DNA from: Blastococcus saxobsidens DD2 | GTDB lineage: Bacteria > Actinomycetota > Actinomycetes > Mycobacteriales > Geodermatophilaceae | Assembly: GCF_000284015.1 (NCBI RefSeq) | Contig: NC_016943.1 | Span: 2,211,541-2,275,540 of the forward strand | Direction: 5' to 3' | Length of the DNA: 64,000 bases | Shown: in pieces, positions 35,993 to 45,832 of the stretch | Position numbering within the stretch: position 1 is the first letter of the stretch | How the letters are laid out: each line of letters begins with the position of its first letter | The notes under the pieces: generated by a model | What the model was told of the DNA's origin: nothing | Seen by the model: the letters and a program-made list of their open reading frames with translations, nothing else | Databases searched by the model: none | Program-made: the position numbers and the translations under genes

Positions 35993-38695
35993 ATGCAGAC
36001 CGCCGAGATCCGCCGCCGCTTCCTCGAGCACTTCGCCGAACGCGGGCACACCGTCGTCCCCAGTGCCTCACTGGTGTCCCCGGACCCGTCGCTGCTGTTC
36101 ACCGTCGCCGGCATGGTGCCGTTCATCCCGTACCTGACCGGCCGGGAGCCCGCGCCGTTCCCGCGGGCCACGAGCGTGCAGAAGTGCGTCCGCACCCTCG
36201 ACATCGAGGAGGTGGGCAAGACCACCCGGCACGGCACGTTCTTCCAGATGAACGGCAACTTCTCCTTCGGCGACTACTTCAAGGAAGGCGCCGTCCGGCA
36301 CGCCTGGGAGCTGATCACCGGGCGGGTGGAGGACGGCGGGCTGGGTTTCGACCCGGACCGCATGTGGGTCACCGTCTACCTCGACGACGACGAGGCCGCC
36401 GACGCCTGGCACCGGATCGCGGGCCTGCCCGTGGAGCGCATCCAGCGGTTGGGCAAGAAGGACAACTACTGGCACACCGGCGCTCCCGGCCCGGGGGGGC
36501 CGTGCTCGGAGATCTACTTCGACCGCGGTCCGGAGTTCGGTCCGGACGGCGGCCCGCTGGTCGACACCGCCGGCGACCGGTTCCTGGAGATCTGGAACCT
36601 CGTCTTCATGCAGTACGAGCTCACCGACGTCCGCAGCAAGGAGGAGTTCACGGTCGTCGGCGAGCTGCCGAAGAAGAACATCGACACCGGCATGGGCCTG
36701 GAGCGGGTGGCCTACCTGCTGCAGGGCGTCGACAACATGTACGAGATCGACGAGGTCGCGCCGGTGCTGCGCCGGGCCGCCGACCTCGCCGGTGTCGTCT
36801 ACGGCGACGGGCGGGATGGGCGGGGGAGTCAAGAGCGCGACGTGCGGCTGCGCGTGGTCGCCGACCACGTGCGCAGCGGCCTCATGCTGATCGGCGACGG
36901 CGTCACCCCGGGCAACGAGGGCCGCGGCTACATCCTCCGCCGGCTGCTGCGCCGCGCCGTCCGCTCGATGAAGCTGCTCGGCGTCGACGCGGCGACGCTG
37001 CCCGAGCTCCTGCCGGTCTCCCGCGACGCGATGAGCGCCAGCTACCCCGAGCTGGCCACCGACTTCGCCCGCATCTCCGCCGTCGCCTACGCCGAGGAGG
37101 AGGCGTTCCGCCGCACCCTCGCCTCGGGGACGGCGCTGTTCGACACCGCGGTGTCGCAGGCGAAGCAGGCCGGCACGCCCAAGCTGTCCGGCAACCAGGC
37201 CTTCTCGCTGCACGACACCTACGGCTTCCCCATCGACGTCACCCTCGAGATGGCCGCCGAGCAGGGCGTGACCGTCGACGAGGAGGGCTTCCGCGCGCTC
37301 ATGAAGGAGCAGCGCGACCGGGCCCGCGCCGACGCGCGCGCCAAGCGCACCGGGTCGGTCGACGTCCTGGCCTACCGCCGGCTGCTGGCCGAGCACGGCC
37401 CGACCGACTGGCGCGCCTACGAGACCTTGCACACCGACTCGCGCGTGCTCGGGGTCGTCTCCGAGGGCGAGGACGAGGGGGTCCGCCCGGCCGGTCCGGG
37501 CGACATCACCCGCGTGGTCCTGGACCGCACGCCGTTCTACGCGGAGTCCGGCGGCCAGGTCGCCGACGCGGGCATCCTGACCTGGGACGGCGGGCGCGCC
37601 GAGGTGATCGACGTCCAGCGACCGGTGAAGGGGCTGGTCGCGCACCAGGTGCGAATCCTCGAGGGGGAGCTCCGGGATGGCGCCGAGCTCACCGCCGAGG
37701 TGGACCGGGAGTGGCGCCTCTCCGCCTGCCAGGCCCACTCGGGCACGCACGTGGTGCACGCCGCGCTGCGGCAGGTGCTCGGCCCGCAGGCGCTGCAGTC
37801 CGGCTCGTACAACCGGCCCGGGTACCTGCGGCTGGACTTCGCCTGGCAGGGCGCGCTCACCCGGCAGCAGCGCGCCGACATCGAGGACGTCGCCAACGCC
37901 GCCGTCCGCGCCGACCACGCCGTGTCCGCCTCCTGGATGACGCTGCCCGAGGCCCAGGCCTTCGGCGCGCTCGCGCTGTTCGGCGAGACCTACGGCGAGC
38001 AGGTGCGCGTCGTGGAGATCGGCGGCCCCTGGTCGCGCGAGCTCTGCGGTGGCACGCACGTGCGCGGCAGCGCGCAGATCGGCACGCTCGCCCTGACCGG
38101 CGAGTCCTCGGTCGGCTCCGGCTCACGGCGCGTGGAGGCGGTCGTCGGGCTCGAGGGCTTCCGCTACCTGGCCCGCGAGCGCGACCTGGTCCGCCAGCTC
38201 GCCGAGCTCCTCAAGTCGCCGCAGGACGGTCTGGTCGACCGGGTGAGCGGCATGGTCGCCCGCCTGCGCGACCTCGACCGGGAGCTCGCCGACCTGCGGG
38301 CCCAGCAGAACCTCGCCGCGGCGGGGGACCTGGCCGCCTCGGCCGAGGACGTGGGCGGGGTCGCCGTCGTCACCGGGTCGCCGGCCGGGCTGGGCGGCGG
38401 TGAGCTGCGGTCCCTCGCGCTCGACGTCCGGGGCCGGCTGGCCGCCGACCGGCCGGCGGTCGTGCTGCTGGCCTCGGAGTCCGGTGGCAAGGTGGCACTC
38501 GTTGCCGCGCTCAACCCGGCCGCGGTCGCGCAGGGGCTGTCGGCCAACGACGTCCTGAAGGCGGCCTCGGCTCCCGTCGGCGGTCGCGGGGGCGGCAAGT
38601 CCGACGTCGCCCAGGGGGGCGGCACCGATCCCGCGGGTATCCCCGCTGCGTTGCAGGCAGGCGTCCAGGCGGTCGCGACCGCCACTGGGAGGTAG
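35993..38695 (+). CDS. alaS: Alanine--tRNA ligase
   Basis: 900 residues, full length. Class II core (about 1-250) with RATSVQKCVRTLDIEEVG and HTFF-type HGTFFQMNGNFSFGDYFK; tRNA recognition region; editing domain (about 550-720) with metal ligands in HSGTHVVHAALR and CGGTHV; C-terminal oligomerisation/C-Ala domain ending with GGRGGGKSDVAQGGG, which carries the conserved glycine-rich motif. ATG 35993 follows a GC-rich hairpin (35948-35973). Ends in TAG. Confidence 0.96.
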   Translation: MQTAEIRRRFLEHFAERGHTVVPSASLVSPDPSLLFTVAGMVPFIPYLTGREPAPFPRATSVQKCVRTLDIEEVGKTTRHGTFFQMNGNFSFGDYFKEGAVRHAWELITGRVEDGGLGFDPDRMWVTVYLDDDEAADAWHRIAGLPVERIQRLGKKDNYWHTGAPGPGGPCSEIYFDRGPEFGPDGGPLVDTAGDRFLEIWNLVFMQYELTDVRSKEEFTVVGELPKKNIDTGMGLERVAYLLQGVDNMYEIDEVAPVLRRAADLAGVVYGDGRDGRGSQERDVRLRVVADHVRSGLMLIGDGVTPGNEGRGYILRRLLRRAVRSMKLLGVDAATLPELLPVSRDAMSASYPELATDFARISAVAYAEEEAFRRTLASGTALFDTAVSQAKQAGTPKLSGNQAFSLHDTYGFPIDVTLEMAAEQGVTVDEEGFRALMKEQRDRARADARAKRTGSVDVLAYRRLLAEHGPTDWRAYETLHTDSRVLGVVSEGEDEGVRPAGPGDITRVVLDRTPFYAESGGQVADAGILTWDGGRAEVIDVQRPVKGLVAHQVRILEGELRDGAELTAEVDREWRLSACQAHSGTHVVHAALRQVLGPQALQSGSYNRPGYLRLDFAWQGALTRQQRADIEDVANAAVRADHAVSASWMTLPEAQAFGALALFGETYGEQVRVVEIGGPWSRELCGGTHVRGSAQIGTLALTGESSVGSGSRRVEAVVGLEGFRYLARERDLVRQLAELLKSPQDGLVDRVSGMVARLRDLDRELADLRAQQNLAAAGDLAASAEDVGGVAVVTGSPAGLGGGELRSLALDVRGRLAADRPAVVLLASESGGKVALVAALNPAAVAQGLSANDVLKAASAPVGGRGGGKSDVAQGGGTDPAGIPAALQAGVQAVATATGR

Positions 38696-38701
38696 ACCAT
38701 C

Positions 38702-39376
38702 GTGTCCGGATCCGAGCACAACCCCGAGGACACCGGCCCCGTCGGCCGGCGGCGCCGGGAGCTGCCGGCCGTGCCGCCGGCGCGTCCCCGGCCGTCCACC
38801 GGTGAGCAGCCGACCTACCACCCGACCACCGAGATCGACCTCAGCCAGGGCTTCCCGCCGGTCAAGCACGAGACCACGGAGATCGACCTGAGCGGTGGCT
38901 GGCCGCAGCACCTCAAGGTGCCGCCGCGCCGCCCCGGCGCGACCTCGCGGCGAGGGCGGGTGCTCGGCATCGACGTGGGTACCGTGCGGGTCGGCGTCGC
39001 GCTGTCCGACGTGACCCGCACCCTCGCCAGCCCGCTGGAGACCCTCCGCCGGGCGAAGAGCAGGACGGACCTGGACCAGCTCGTCGCGCTCGTCGCGGAA
39101 CACGAGGTGACAGAGGTGGTGGTGGGAGAGCCGGTGCATCTGTCGGGTGCCGCCGGCACGTCTGCCCAGGATGCTGCCGATTACGCACAGGAACTGGCCG
39201 ACCGCATCCCGGACGTGCCGGTGAACCTGATCGACGAGAGGCTCTCCACCGTGACCGCAGCCAGCCAGCTCCGCGAGGGCGGCATCGACAGCCGGCGCCA
39301 GCGCGGAGTGATCGACCAGGCGGCGGCCGTGGTCATCCTCCAGCAGTATCTGGACAGCCGGCGGGCGAGCTCATGA
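38702..39376 (+). CDS. ruvX: Holliday junction resolvase-like RuvX/YqgF with N-terminal extension
   Basis: 224 residues against about 140 in most bacteria. The RNase H-like domain starts near residue 85 with GIDVGTVRVGVALSD (catalytic Asp 91) and has VGEPVHLSG and NLIDERLSTV later. It takes part in 16S rRNA 5' maturation or recombination in other bacteria. Residues 1-84 are disordered, Pro/Arg-rich, and contain the heptapeptide TTEIDLS twice (42-48 and 58-64). Its stop overlaps mltG (ATGA). The alaS-ruvX-mltG-aroE order is standard for actinobacteria. Confidence 0.9.
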   Translation: MSGSEHNPEDTGPVGRRRRELPAVPPARPRPSTGEQPTYHPTTEIDLSQGFPPVKHETTEIDLSGGWPQHLKVPPRRPGATSRRGRVLGIDVGTVRVGVALSDVTRTLASPLETLRRAKSRTDLDQLVALVAEHEVTEVVVGEPVHLSGAAGTSAQDAADYAQELADRIPDVPVNLIDERLSTVTAASQLREGGIDSRRQRGVIDQAAAVVILQQYLDSRRASS

Positions 39377-41115
39377 CCGCGCCCGGCGGGCTGCCGCGGC
39401 GAGGCAGGCACTCCTTCGACGGGGCCCTCGGTGGGGGTTCCTCGTCGTTCCGGACGGGCCCCGGTGCCTCCGCCGGCCACGGCTTCCCGCCGGGTCTCGG
39501 GCGTGGGACCGCACACGAGGACGCCACCGGTCCGATGGTGGAACCGGCCTGGTGGTCTTTCGGCTCGACCGACGACCCCGGTTCCCCGCTCACCGCGCGG
39601 CACGGCGGCGGGGACGAGCACGGCTACGGCAGGCAGCACCCCTCGGCACCGCTCCCGCCGCTGCCCACGGGTGCCTGGGACCGGCTGCGCCCGCGACCGG
39701 AACCGGGTGATGACGACGCGACCGTGGCCGCGCCGCGGTTCGCCGGGAAGCCCGACGACGAGTTCCCCGAGGACGACGCCCCCACGACCGGTGGGCCCCT
39801 CTGGGACGAGGAGACCGGCGGGCTGGACGTCATCGGCGCCAACGTCGACGAGGACCGACCGCGCCGCCGCGGGTTCCGCCGCGGCCCTGGCGCGGCCGTG
39901 CCGCCGGCGCCGGTGGTGGACGGGGCAGCCGCTCCGGAACCCGGGGTGGCGGACGCCCCGGCCGGACACGACGGCGACCTGCTGGACACCTCCGGCGCGG
40001 GCGGGCACGACCCGGTCGCCGACGACGAGATCCCGGTGGAGCCCTACGACTCGCGCAGCGACCGGCGCCGGCGCCGGCGGCCGTTCGCGGTGGTCCTGGC
40101 CCTGTTGGTGCTCGGCGCCCTGGTCGCGGGGATCGTGATCGGCGGGCAGCAGCTGCTCTCCCTGATCAACCCCGCCGCGCAGGACTACACCGGCGCCGGC
40201 ACCGGCAGCATCGACGTGCGCGTCCAGGAGGGCGACACGCTCAGCGACATCGCCCGGACGCTCGCCGACGCCGACGTCATCGCCTCCACGGGACCGTTCG
40301 TGAGCGCGGCGGAGGCCAACCCCGAGGCCACCGGAATCCAGCCCGGCGTCTACACGCTGCGGCTTCAGATGAGCGGCGAGTCGGCCCTGGAGATGCTGCT
40401 CGACCCGGCCTCGCGCCAGGTCTCGCGGGTCACCGTGCCCGAGGGGTTCACGGTGGAGCAGATCCTCGCCCGGCTCGCGGAGGAGACCGGGACCCCGCTC
40501 GAGGAGCTGCAGGCGGCGGCCGACCCGGCCGTGCTGAGGCTGCCCGCGTACGCGGGTGGCCAGCTCGAGGGCTTCCTCTTCCCGGCGACGTACGACTTCG
40601 AGCCCGGCACCACGCCGCAGCAGATGCTGCAGCGGATGGTGGACACGTTCACCGAGGTGGCCGGCCGGCTCCGGCTGGAGGAGCGCGCCGCGGCGCTGGG
40701 CCTGAGCCCCTACGAGGTGGTCACGGTCGCGTCGATGGTGCAGTCGGAGACGCGGCTGGACGAGGAGCGGGCCGACGTCGCCCAGGTGATCTACAACCGG
40801 CTCGAGCAGGGCATCCGGCTGGGAATCGACGCCACGCTGGCCTACGGGCTGGACAAGAGCGGCAACGAGCTGACCGTGACGGACCTGGAGACCGACAGCC
40901 CGTACAACACCCGGACCCGCGCCGGGCTGCCGCCGACGCCGATCAGCTCGCCCGGCGAGGCCAGCCTGGAGGCGGCCCTGGCCCCGACGAGCGGCGACCT
41001 CCTGTACTACGTGCTGGAGTCCCAGGAGGGATCCCACTTCTTCACCAGCGACTACGCCGAGTTCCAGCAGGCCCGCCAGCGGTGTGCCGACGCCGGACTC
41101 GGATGCGGTGGCTGA
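39373..41115 (+). CDS. mltG: Endolytic murein transglycosylase MltG
   Basis: 580 residues. A cytoplasmic, disordered N-terminus of about 235 residues precedes one transmembrane helix (about 237-258). The extracellular YceG part begins with a LysM-like stretch (VQEGDTLSDIARTLAD) and has the catalytic Glu at about 459 in SMVQSETRLDEE, followed by VIYNRLEQGIRLGIDATLAYGL and NTRTRAGLPPTPISSPG. It cuts nascent glycan strands near the synthases. The long N-terminus is far bigger than in E. coli MltG and could bind division or synthesis partners (inference). Confidence 0.92.
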   Translation: MTAPGGLPRRGRHSFDGALGGGSSSFRTGPGASAGHGFPPGLGRGTAHEDATGPMVEPAWWSFGSTDDPGSPLTARHGGGDEHGYGRQHPSAPLPPLPTGAWDRLRPRPEPGDDDATVAAPRFAGKPDDEFPEDDAPTTGGPLWDEETGGLDVIGANVDEDRPRRRGFRRGPGAAVPPAPVVDGAAAPEPGVADAPAGHDGDLLDTSGAGGHDPVADDEIPVEPYDSRSDRRRRRRPFAVVLALLVLGALVAGIVIGGQQLLSLINPAAQDYTGAGTGSIDVRVQEGDTLSDIARTLADADVIASTGPFVSAAEANPEATGIQPGVYTLRLQMSGESALEMLLDPASRQVSRVTVPEGFTVEQILARLAEETGTPLEELQAAADPAVLRLPAYAGGQLEGFLFPATYDFEPGTTPQQMLQRMVDTFTEVAGRLRLEERAAALGLSPYEVVTVASMVQSETRLDEERADVAQVIYNRLEQGIRLGIDATLAYGLDKSGNELTVTDLETDSPYNTRTRAGLPPTPISSPGEASLEAALAPTSGDLLYYVLESQEGSHFFTSDYAEFQQARQRCADAGLGCGG

Positions 41116-41914
41116 GCCGCGGCAGCGGGCGGCGGTCCTCGGCCGGCCGGTGACCCACTCCCTCTCCCCGCTGCTGCACCGCGCGGCCTACGCAGGGCTG
41201 GGGCTTCCCGACTGGACCTACGACGCGCTCGACGTCGGCGCCGAGGACGTCGCTCCGCTGCTCGCCGGTCTCGGCGAGGAGTGGCGCGGTTTCTCGGTGA
41301 CCATGCCGTGCAAGCGGGCGGCCGTCGACGTCGCCGACGTGGTGGAACCGCTGCCGCGGCTGCTGCAGGCGGCCAACACCCTGGTCCGCACCGACGCCGG
41401 CTGGCGAGCCGAGAACACCGACGTGACCGGCGTCGGCATGGCGTTGCAGGTCGCCGGCGTGGAGCAGGTGGACCACGCGGCGATCCTCGGGGCCGGGGGG
41501 ACGGCGGCCGCGGCTGCCGTGGCCCTGGCGTCGCTGGGGGCGGAGCAGGTCGACCTGGTCGTCCGGGATCCGGCGCGGGCCGGTGACGTGCGGCGGGTGC
41601 TGGACACCCTGGGGGTGCGGACCCGCGTCTTCCCGCTGGACGGGGCCCGCGTCGACGCCCCGGTCGTGGTGAGCACCGTGCCGGTCGGTGGTCAGCCGGC
41701 CGTGGCGGCGCTGGACTGGCACAGCGGGCAGACGGTGCTCGACGTGCTCTACGCGCCGTGGCCCACCCCGCTGGCCGAACGGGTCACCGCGGCGGGCGGC
41801 ACGGTCATCGGCGGCCTCGAGGTGCTGTTCTGGCAGGCCACCGTCCAGGTGGAGCTCATGACGGGGCAGTCCGCGCCCCTCGGCGCGATGCGCGCCGCCC
41901 TCGACGCCCGCTGA
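41108..41914 (+). CDS. aroE: Shikimate dehydrogenase
   Basis: About 268 residues. Substrate-binding VLGRPVTHSLSPLLHRAAY at the N-terminus; catalytic Lys in FSVTMPCKRA and Asp in ENTDVTGV; nucleotide-binding ILGAGGTAAAAAVAL in the middle. It reduces 3-dehydroshikimate with NADPH. GTG 41108 overlaps the mltG stop by 8 bases; GTG 41084 eight codons earlier is the alternative and neither has a strong ribosome binding site. It heads a run of shikimate genes separated only by a peptidase gene. Confidence 0.92.
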   Translation: MAEPRQRAAVLGRPVTHSLSPLLHRAAYAGLGLPDWTYDALDVGAEDVAPLLAGLGEEWRGFSVTMPCKRAAVDVADVVEPLPRLLQAANTLVRTDAGWRAENTDVTGVGMALQVAGVEQVDHAAILGAGGTAAAAAVALASLGAEQVDLVVRDPARAGDVRRVLDTLGVRTRVFPLDGARVDAPVVVSTVPVGGQPAVAALDWHSGQTVLDVLYAPWPTPLAERVTAAGGTVIGGLEVLFWQATVQVELMTGQSAPLGAMRAALDAR

Positions 41915-41922
41915 GGGCCGCC

Positions 41923-42585
41923 GTGGACGTCGCCCGACCGGTCCTGGTCAGCGCCGCGCTGATCGGTGGGCTGGCGCTCGGCCCCTGGCTCGCGCGGACC
42001 GCCGCGCGGCTCGCCGCCCGCGACGCCAGGGCGACCGCGCCCCCCGCCGCCGCCGCACTGGCGACGGTGCTGTTCGCCGCCGGCATGGCCGGTGCCCTGC
42101 TGCTCGGCGGGCTGCGCCCGGCGACCCTCGCACTCGCCTGGGGGGCCGGCGCTGCGGTCGTCCTCGCGCTGGTCGACCTCGCCGTCCACCGGCTGCCCGA
42201 CCGGGTCGTCCTGCCGGCGCTGGCGGTCTGCACCGCGGCGCTGCTGGTGGACGCCGTCGTCCTGGGCACCTGGACGGCACTCGCGCGGGCGGTCGCGGCC
42301 GGTGCGGCGGCGGTCGTCGTCGCCGGCGGGGCCCGGCTGCTCGCTCCGGCGGGCCTCGGCTTCGGCGACGTCAAGCTGCTGGGGCTGATCGGCCTGGTGC
42401 TGGGCTGGTTCGGCTGGGGGATCCTGCTGGCCGGGCTCTTCCTGGGGCTGCTCACCGGTGCGCTCGCCTCGGTCGCCCTCGTGGCCGGCGGCCGGGCCGG
42501 CTGGCGGAGCGCCGTCCCCTTCGGTCCGCCGCTGCTCCTCGGTGCCGTCCTCGGCCTCCTGGTGGGCGGCGTCCCACCCCCTTGA
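41923..42585 (+). CDS. Prepilin peptidase, A24 family, catalytic half only
   Basis: 220 residues, about seven hydrophobic helices. The two aspartates of the A24 membrane peptidase are in [14 protein letters not shown] and [11 protein letters not shown]. The N-terminal methyltransferase/zinc-finger domain of classical PilD is missing, as is usual for the actinobacterial copy between aroE and aroC. It probably processes type IV pilin-like or Flp pilin precursors encoded elsewhere. GTG 41923 follows the aroE stop by 8 bases. Confidence 0.87.
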   Translation: MDVARPVLVSAALIGGLALGPWLARTAARLAARDARATAPPAAAALATVLFAAGMAGALLLGGLRPATLALAWGAGAAVVLALVDLAVHRLPDRVVLPALAVCTAALLVDAVVLGTWTALARAVAAGAAAVVVAGGARLLAPAGLGFGDVKLLGLIGLVLGWFGWGILLAGLFLGLLTGALASVALVAGGRAGWRSAVPFGPPLLLGAVLGLLVGGVPPP

Positions 42586-42618
42586 GCCATGCCGGCGGAG
42601 CGGCTCCCGGTCGCCTGG

Positions 42619-42624
42619 CAGAAT
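42619..42624 (+). promoter_or_regulatory. CAGAAT -10 box, leaderless start of aroC
   Basis: CAGAAT lies 7 bases before ATG 42632; no ribosome binding site precedes the ATG. Confidence 0.42.
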
Positions 42625-42631
42625 CCCCCGC

Positions 42632-43816
42632 ATGTTGCGCTGGCTGACCGCCGGTGAGTCGCACGGCCAGCAGCTCACCGCCATCCTCGAGGGCCTCCCG
42701 GCCGGGGTCGAGGTGCAGACCTCCGACCTGGACCTGCAGCTGGCCCGTCGCCGGCTGGGGCACGGGCGGGGCGCCCGCATGTCCTTCGAGCAGGACGTGG
42801 TCGCCCTCACCGGCGGCGTCCGGCACGGCCGTACCCAGGGCGGTCCCATCGCGGTGCAGGTGGGCAACACCGAGTGGCCCAAGTGGCAGACCGTGATGTC
42901 CGCGGACCCGGTCGACGCCGAGGTGCTCGCCGGCCAGGCTCGCAACGCCCCCCTGACCCGGCCGCGCCCCGGTCACGCCGACCTCGCCGGCATGCAGAAG
43001 TACGGGTTCGACGACGCACGACCCGTCCTCGAGCGGGCCAGTGCGCGGGAGACGGCGGCCCGGGTGGCGCTCGGCGCGATCGCCCAGGCGTTCCTGCGCC
43101 AGACCGTCGGCGTCTCGGTGGTCAGCCACGTGGTGGGCATCGGTCCGGTCGCGGCCCCCGACGGGATCGTGCCCGGTCCGGACGACAACCCGCGGCTGGA
43201 CGAGGACCCGGTGCGCTGCGCCGACCCGGCCACCAGCGAACGCATGGTCGCCGAGATCGACGACGCCCGGAGGACCGGGGACACCCTCGGCGGGGTCATC
43301 GAGGTCGTCGTCCACGGACTGCCCCCGGGGCTGGGCACCCACGTGCACTGGGACCGCCGGCTCGACGCCCGCCTCGCCGCCGCGCTCATGGGCGTGCAGT
43401 CGGTCAAGGCGGTCGAGGTCGGCGACGGGCTGGAGACCGCCCGCCGCCGGGGCTCGGTGGCCCACGACGAGATCGTGCTGGCCGACGGCGGCACGCGGGT
43501 GCAGCGGCTCACCGACCGCGCCGGCGGCATCGAGGGCGGCATGACCAACGGCGAGGTGCTGCGCGTCCGCGCCGCCATGAAGCCGATCAGCACCGTGCCC
43601 CGGGCGCTGCAGACCGTCGACGTCGCCACCGGTGAGGCGGCGGTGGCCATCAACCAGCGCAGCGACGCCTGCGCAGTGCCCCGCGGCAGCGTGGTGATGG
43701 AGGCGATGGTCGCGCTCGTGCTGGCCGACGTGGTGCTGGAGAAGTTCGGCGGCGACTCCGTGGCCGAGACCTGCCGCAACGTGCAGGCCTACCTCGACGC
43801 GCTGCCCTACCGATGA
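42632..43816 (+). CDS. aroC: Chorismate synthase
   Basis: 394 residues. Starts [15 protein letters not shown], the conserved N-terminus with the first His. Other signatures are [27 protein letters not shown] residues (RPRPGHADL), and [12 protein letters not shown]. It converts EPSP to chorismate with reduced FMN. The start is fixed by family similarity and by the -10 box; the longer open frame upstream lies over the peptidase gene. The stop overlaps aroK (ATGA). Confidence 0.95.
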   Translation: MLRWLTAGESHGQQLTAILEGLPAGVEVQTSDLDLQLARRRLGHGRGARMSFEQDVVALTGGVRHGRTQGGPIAVQVGNTEWPKWQTVMSADPVDAEVLAGQARNAPLTRPRPGHADLAGMQKYGFDDARPVLERASARETAARVALGAIAQAFLRQTVGVSVVSHVVGIGPVAAPDGIVPGPDDNPRLDEDPVRCADPATSERMVAEIDDARRTGDTLGGVIEVVVHGLPPGLGTHVHWDRRLDARLAAALMGVQSVKAVEVGDGLETARRRGSVAHDEIVLADGGTRVQRLTDRAGGIEGGMTNGEVLRVRAAMKPISTVPRALQTVDVATGEAAVAINQRSDACAVPRGSVVMEAMVALVLADVVLEKFGGDSVAETCRNVQAYLDALPYR

Positions 43817-44346
43817 GCTCCCCGGCACTGGTCCTGGTCGGCCCCCCGGCGTCCGGCAAGACGACGGTCGGTACGGCCGTCGCCGCCGCGCGGAGCCTCC
43901 CGTTCCGGGACACCGACCGGGACGTCGAGGTCGAGACCGGCACGACGATCGCCGACCTGTTCGTGCAGCAGGGCGAGCCGCACTTCCGGGCGCTCGAGGA
44001 GCGTGCCGTGGCCCGCGCGCTCGCCGAGCACGCCGGCGTGCTCGCTCTCGGCGGCGGGGCCGTGACCAGCGCCGCCACCCGGGAACTGCTGATCGCCTAC
44101 GGCGGCGCCGGCGGCACCGTGGTCTGGCTGGACGTGGACGTCTCCTCGGCGGCCCGCCGGGTCGGGCTGTCCCGGGACCGGCCGCTGCTGGCCGTGAACC
44201 CCCGCGCCATGCTGCGCGCCATGCTCGAACAGCGTGCCCCGCTCTACGCGGAGGTGGCCACCCACCCGGTCACCACCGCCGGGCGCGCGCCGGAGGAGGT
44301 CGTCGCCGACGTGCTCGCCGTCCTGACGCAGGAGACCGCCCGGTGA
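43813..44346 (+). CDS. aroK: Shikimate kinase
   Basis: 177 residues. P-loop GPPASGKT at 10-17, then [11 protein letters not shown], which binds shikimate, and GGGAVTS for the phosphate side; SRDRPLL forms the lid. It makes shikimate 3-phosphate. It is embedded in aroC-aroK-aroB-aroQ with four-base overlaps on both sides. Confidence 0.94.
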   Translation: MSSPALVLVGPPASGKTTVGTAVAAARSLPFRDTDRDVEVETGTTIADLFVQQGEPHFRALEERAVARALAEHAGVLALGGGAVTSAATRELLIAYGGAGGTVVWLDVDVSSAARRVGLSRDRPLLAVNPRAMLRAMLEQRAPLYAEVATHPVTTAGRAPEEVVADVLAVLTQETAR

Positions 44347-45401
44347 CCCGGCGCGTCCCCGTCGCGGGGGAGAAGCCCTACGAGGTGACCATCGGCGCCG
44401 GCGCGCAGCGGGAGCTCGCGCTGGTGCTGGCCGGCACTCCCCGGGCCGTCGTCGTCCACGCGCCGCCGCTGGCCGCCGCCGCCGGGTCCGCCGTCGAGAT
44501 CCTGCAGACCGCGGGCGTGGCCGCCGAGGCGCTCGTCGTCCCCGACGGCGAGGCGGCGAAGACCGCACAGGTCGCCGCCGCGATGTGGGACGAGTTCGGC
44601 CGGCTCGGGCTGACCCGCTCCGACGCCGTCGTCGGGATCGGTGGGGGCGCGGTCACCGACCTCGCCGGCTTCCTGGCCGCCACCTGGACGCGTGGCGTGC
44701 GGTTCGTGACGGTGCCCACCAGCGTGCTGGGCATGGTCGACGCGGCCGTGGGCGGGAAGACCGGCATCAACACCGCGGCCGGCAAGAACCTCGTCGGTGC
44801 CTTCCACCCTCCCGCCGCCGTGCTCGCCGACACCGACCTGCTGGCCGGGTTGCCGGAGGCGGAGTTCCGGTCCGGGATGGCCGAGGTCGTGAAGTGCGGC
44901 TTCATCGCCGACGGCGAGATCCTGCGGCTCCTGGACGCCGACCCCACGGGCCGCCGGGACATCGAGGAGCTGATCGAGCGCGCGGTCCGGGTCAAGGCCG
45001 ACGCGGTGGGGGAGGACCTCTACGACACCGGTGTGCGCGAGTTCCTCAACTACGGGCACACGCTGGCCCACGCGATCGAGCGGGTGGAGGACTTCGGCTG
45101 GCGGCACGGCGAGGCGGTCGCGGTCGGCCTGGTCTTCGCCGCCGAGCTCGCCGGGCAGGCCGGCCTGCTGCCCGCCGCCGAGGTGGCGCGGCACCACGGC
45201 CTGGTCGCCGCCATGGGCCTGCCGACCCGGTACGCCGGCGACTGGGGCCGGCTGCAGCAGGTGATGCGCGTGGACAAGAAGGCGCGTGGCGCGTCGCTGC
45301 GGTTCGTCGTCCTCGAGGGCCTGGGCAACCCCAGGATCCTGACCGACCCCGACCAGGCCTGGCTCGACGCGGCGTGGGCCGCAGTATCGGAGACGGCATG
45401 A
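44343..45401 (+). CDS. aroB: 3-dehydroquinate synthase
   Basis: 352 residues. NAD-binding [18 protein letters not shown] with [19 protein letters not shown], zinc ligands in [21 protein letters not shown] and the later RHGEAVAVG block. It converts DAHP to dehydroquinate. GTG 44343 overlaps the aroK stop, and its stop overlaps aroQ (ATGA). Confidence 0.95.
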   Translation: MTRRVPVAGEKPYEVTIGAGAQRELALVLAGTPRAVVVHAPPLAAAAGSAVEILQTAGVAAEALVVPDGEAAKTAQVAAAMWDEFGRLGLTRSDAVVGIGGGAVTDLAGFLAATWTRGVRFVTVPTSVLGMVDAAVGGKTGINTAAGKNLVGAFHPPAAVLADTDLLAGLPEAEFRSGMAEVVKCGFIADGEILRLLDADPTGRRDIEELIERAVRVKADAVGEDLYDTGVREFLNYGHTLAHAIERVEDFGWRHGEAVAVGLVFAAELAGQAGLLPAAEVARHHGLVAAMGLPTRYAGDWGRLQQVMRVDKKARGASLRFVVLEGLGNPRILTDPDQAWLDAAWAAVSETA

Positions 45402-45832
45402 CCATCCAGGTGTTCAACGGCGCCAACCTCGGCCGGCTCGGCACCCGCGAGCCGGAGATCTACGGAACGACGACCCACGCCCAGCTGGTCGAGCTGCTGG
45501 GGACGGCCGGCCGCGAGCTCGGCGTCGAGGTGCAGGTGCGCCAGACCGACGACGAGGGCGAGCTGCTGCGCTGGATCCACGAGGCCACGGACGCCGGGCA
45601 CCCGATCGTGATCAACCCGGGCGGCTGGACGCACACCTCGGTGGTCCTGCACGACGCGATCGCCGCGGTGAGCGCGCCGGTGATCGAGGTGCACATCAGC
45701 AACATCCACCGCCGCGAGGAGTTCCGCCGGCACTCCTACGTGTCCCGGGTCGCCGACGGCGCCATCGTCGGGCTCGGCGTGCACGGCTACGTGCTGGCGC
45801 TCCAGTGGCTGGTCCTCCGGGGCCTGTCGTGA
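45398..45832 (+). CDS. aroQ: 3-dehydroquinate dehydratase, type II
   Basis: 144 residues. The flexible active-site loop [17 protein letters not shown] holds R17 and Y22; a Pro usual in NGPN is Ala here. [17 protein letters not shown] carries the catalytic His and the substrate-binding Arg and Ser. A dodecameric cytoplasmic enzyme that makes 3-dehydroshikimate. Overlaps aroB and the M24 peptidase gene by four bases each. Confidence 0.93.
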   Translation: MTIQVFNGANLGRLGTREPEIYGTTTHAQLVELLGTAGRELGVEVQVRQTDDEGELLRWIHEATDAGHPIVINPGGWTHTSVVLHDAIAAVSAPVIEVHISNIHRREEFRRHSYVSRVADGAIVGLGVHGYVLALQWLVLRGLS

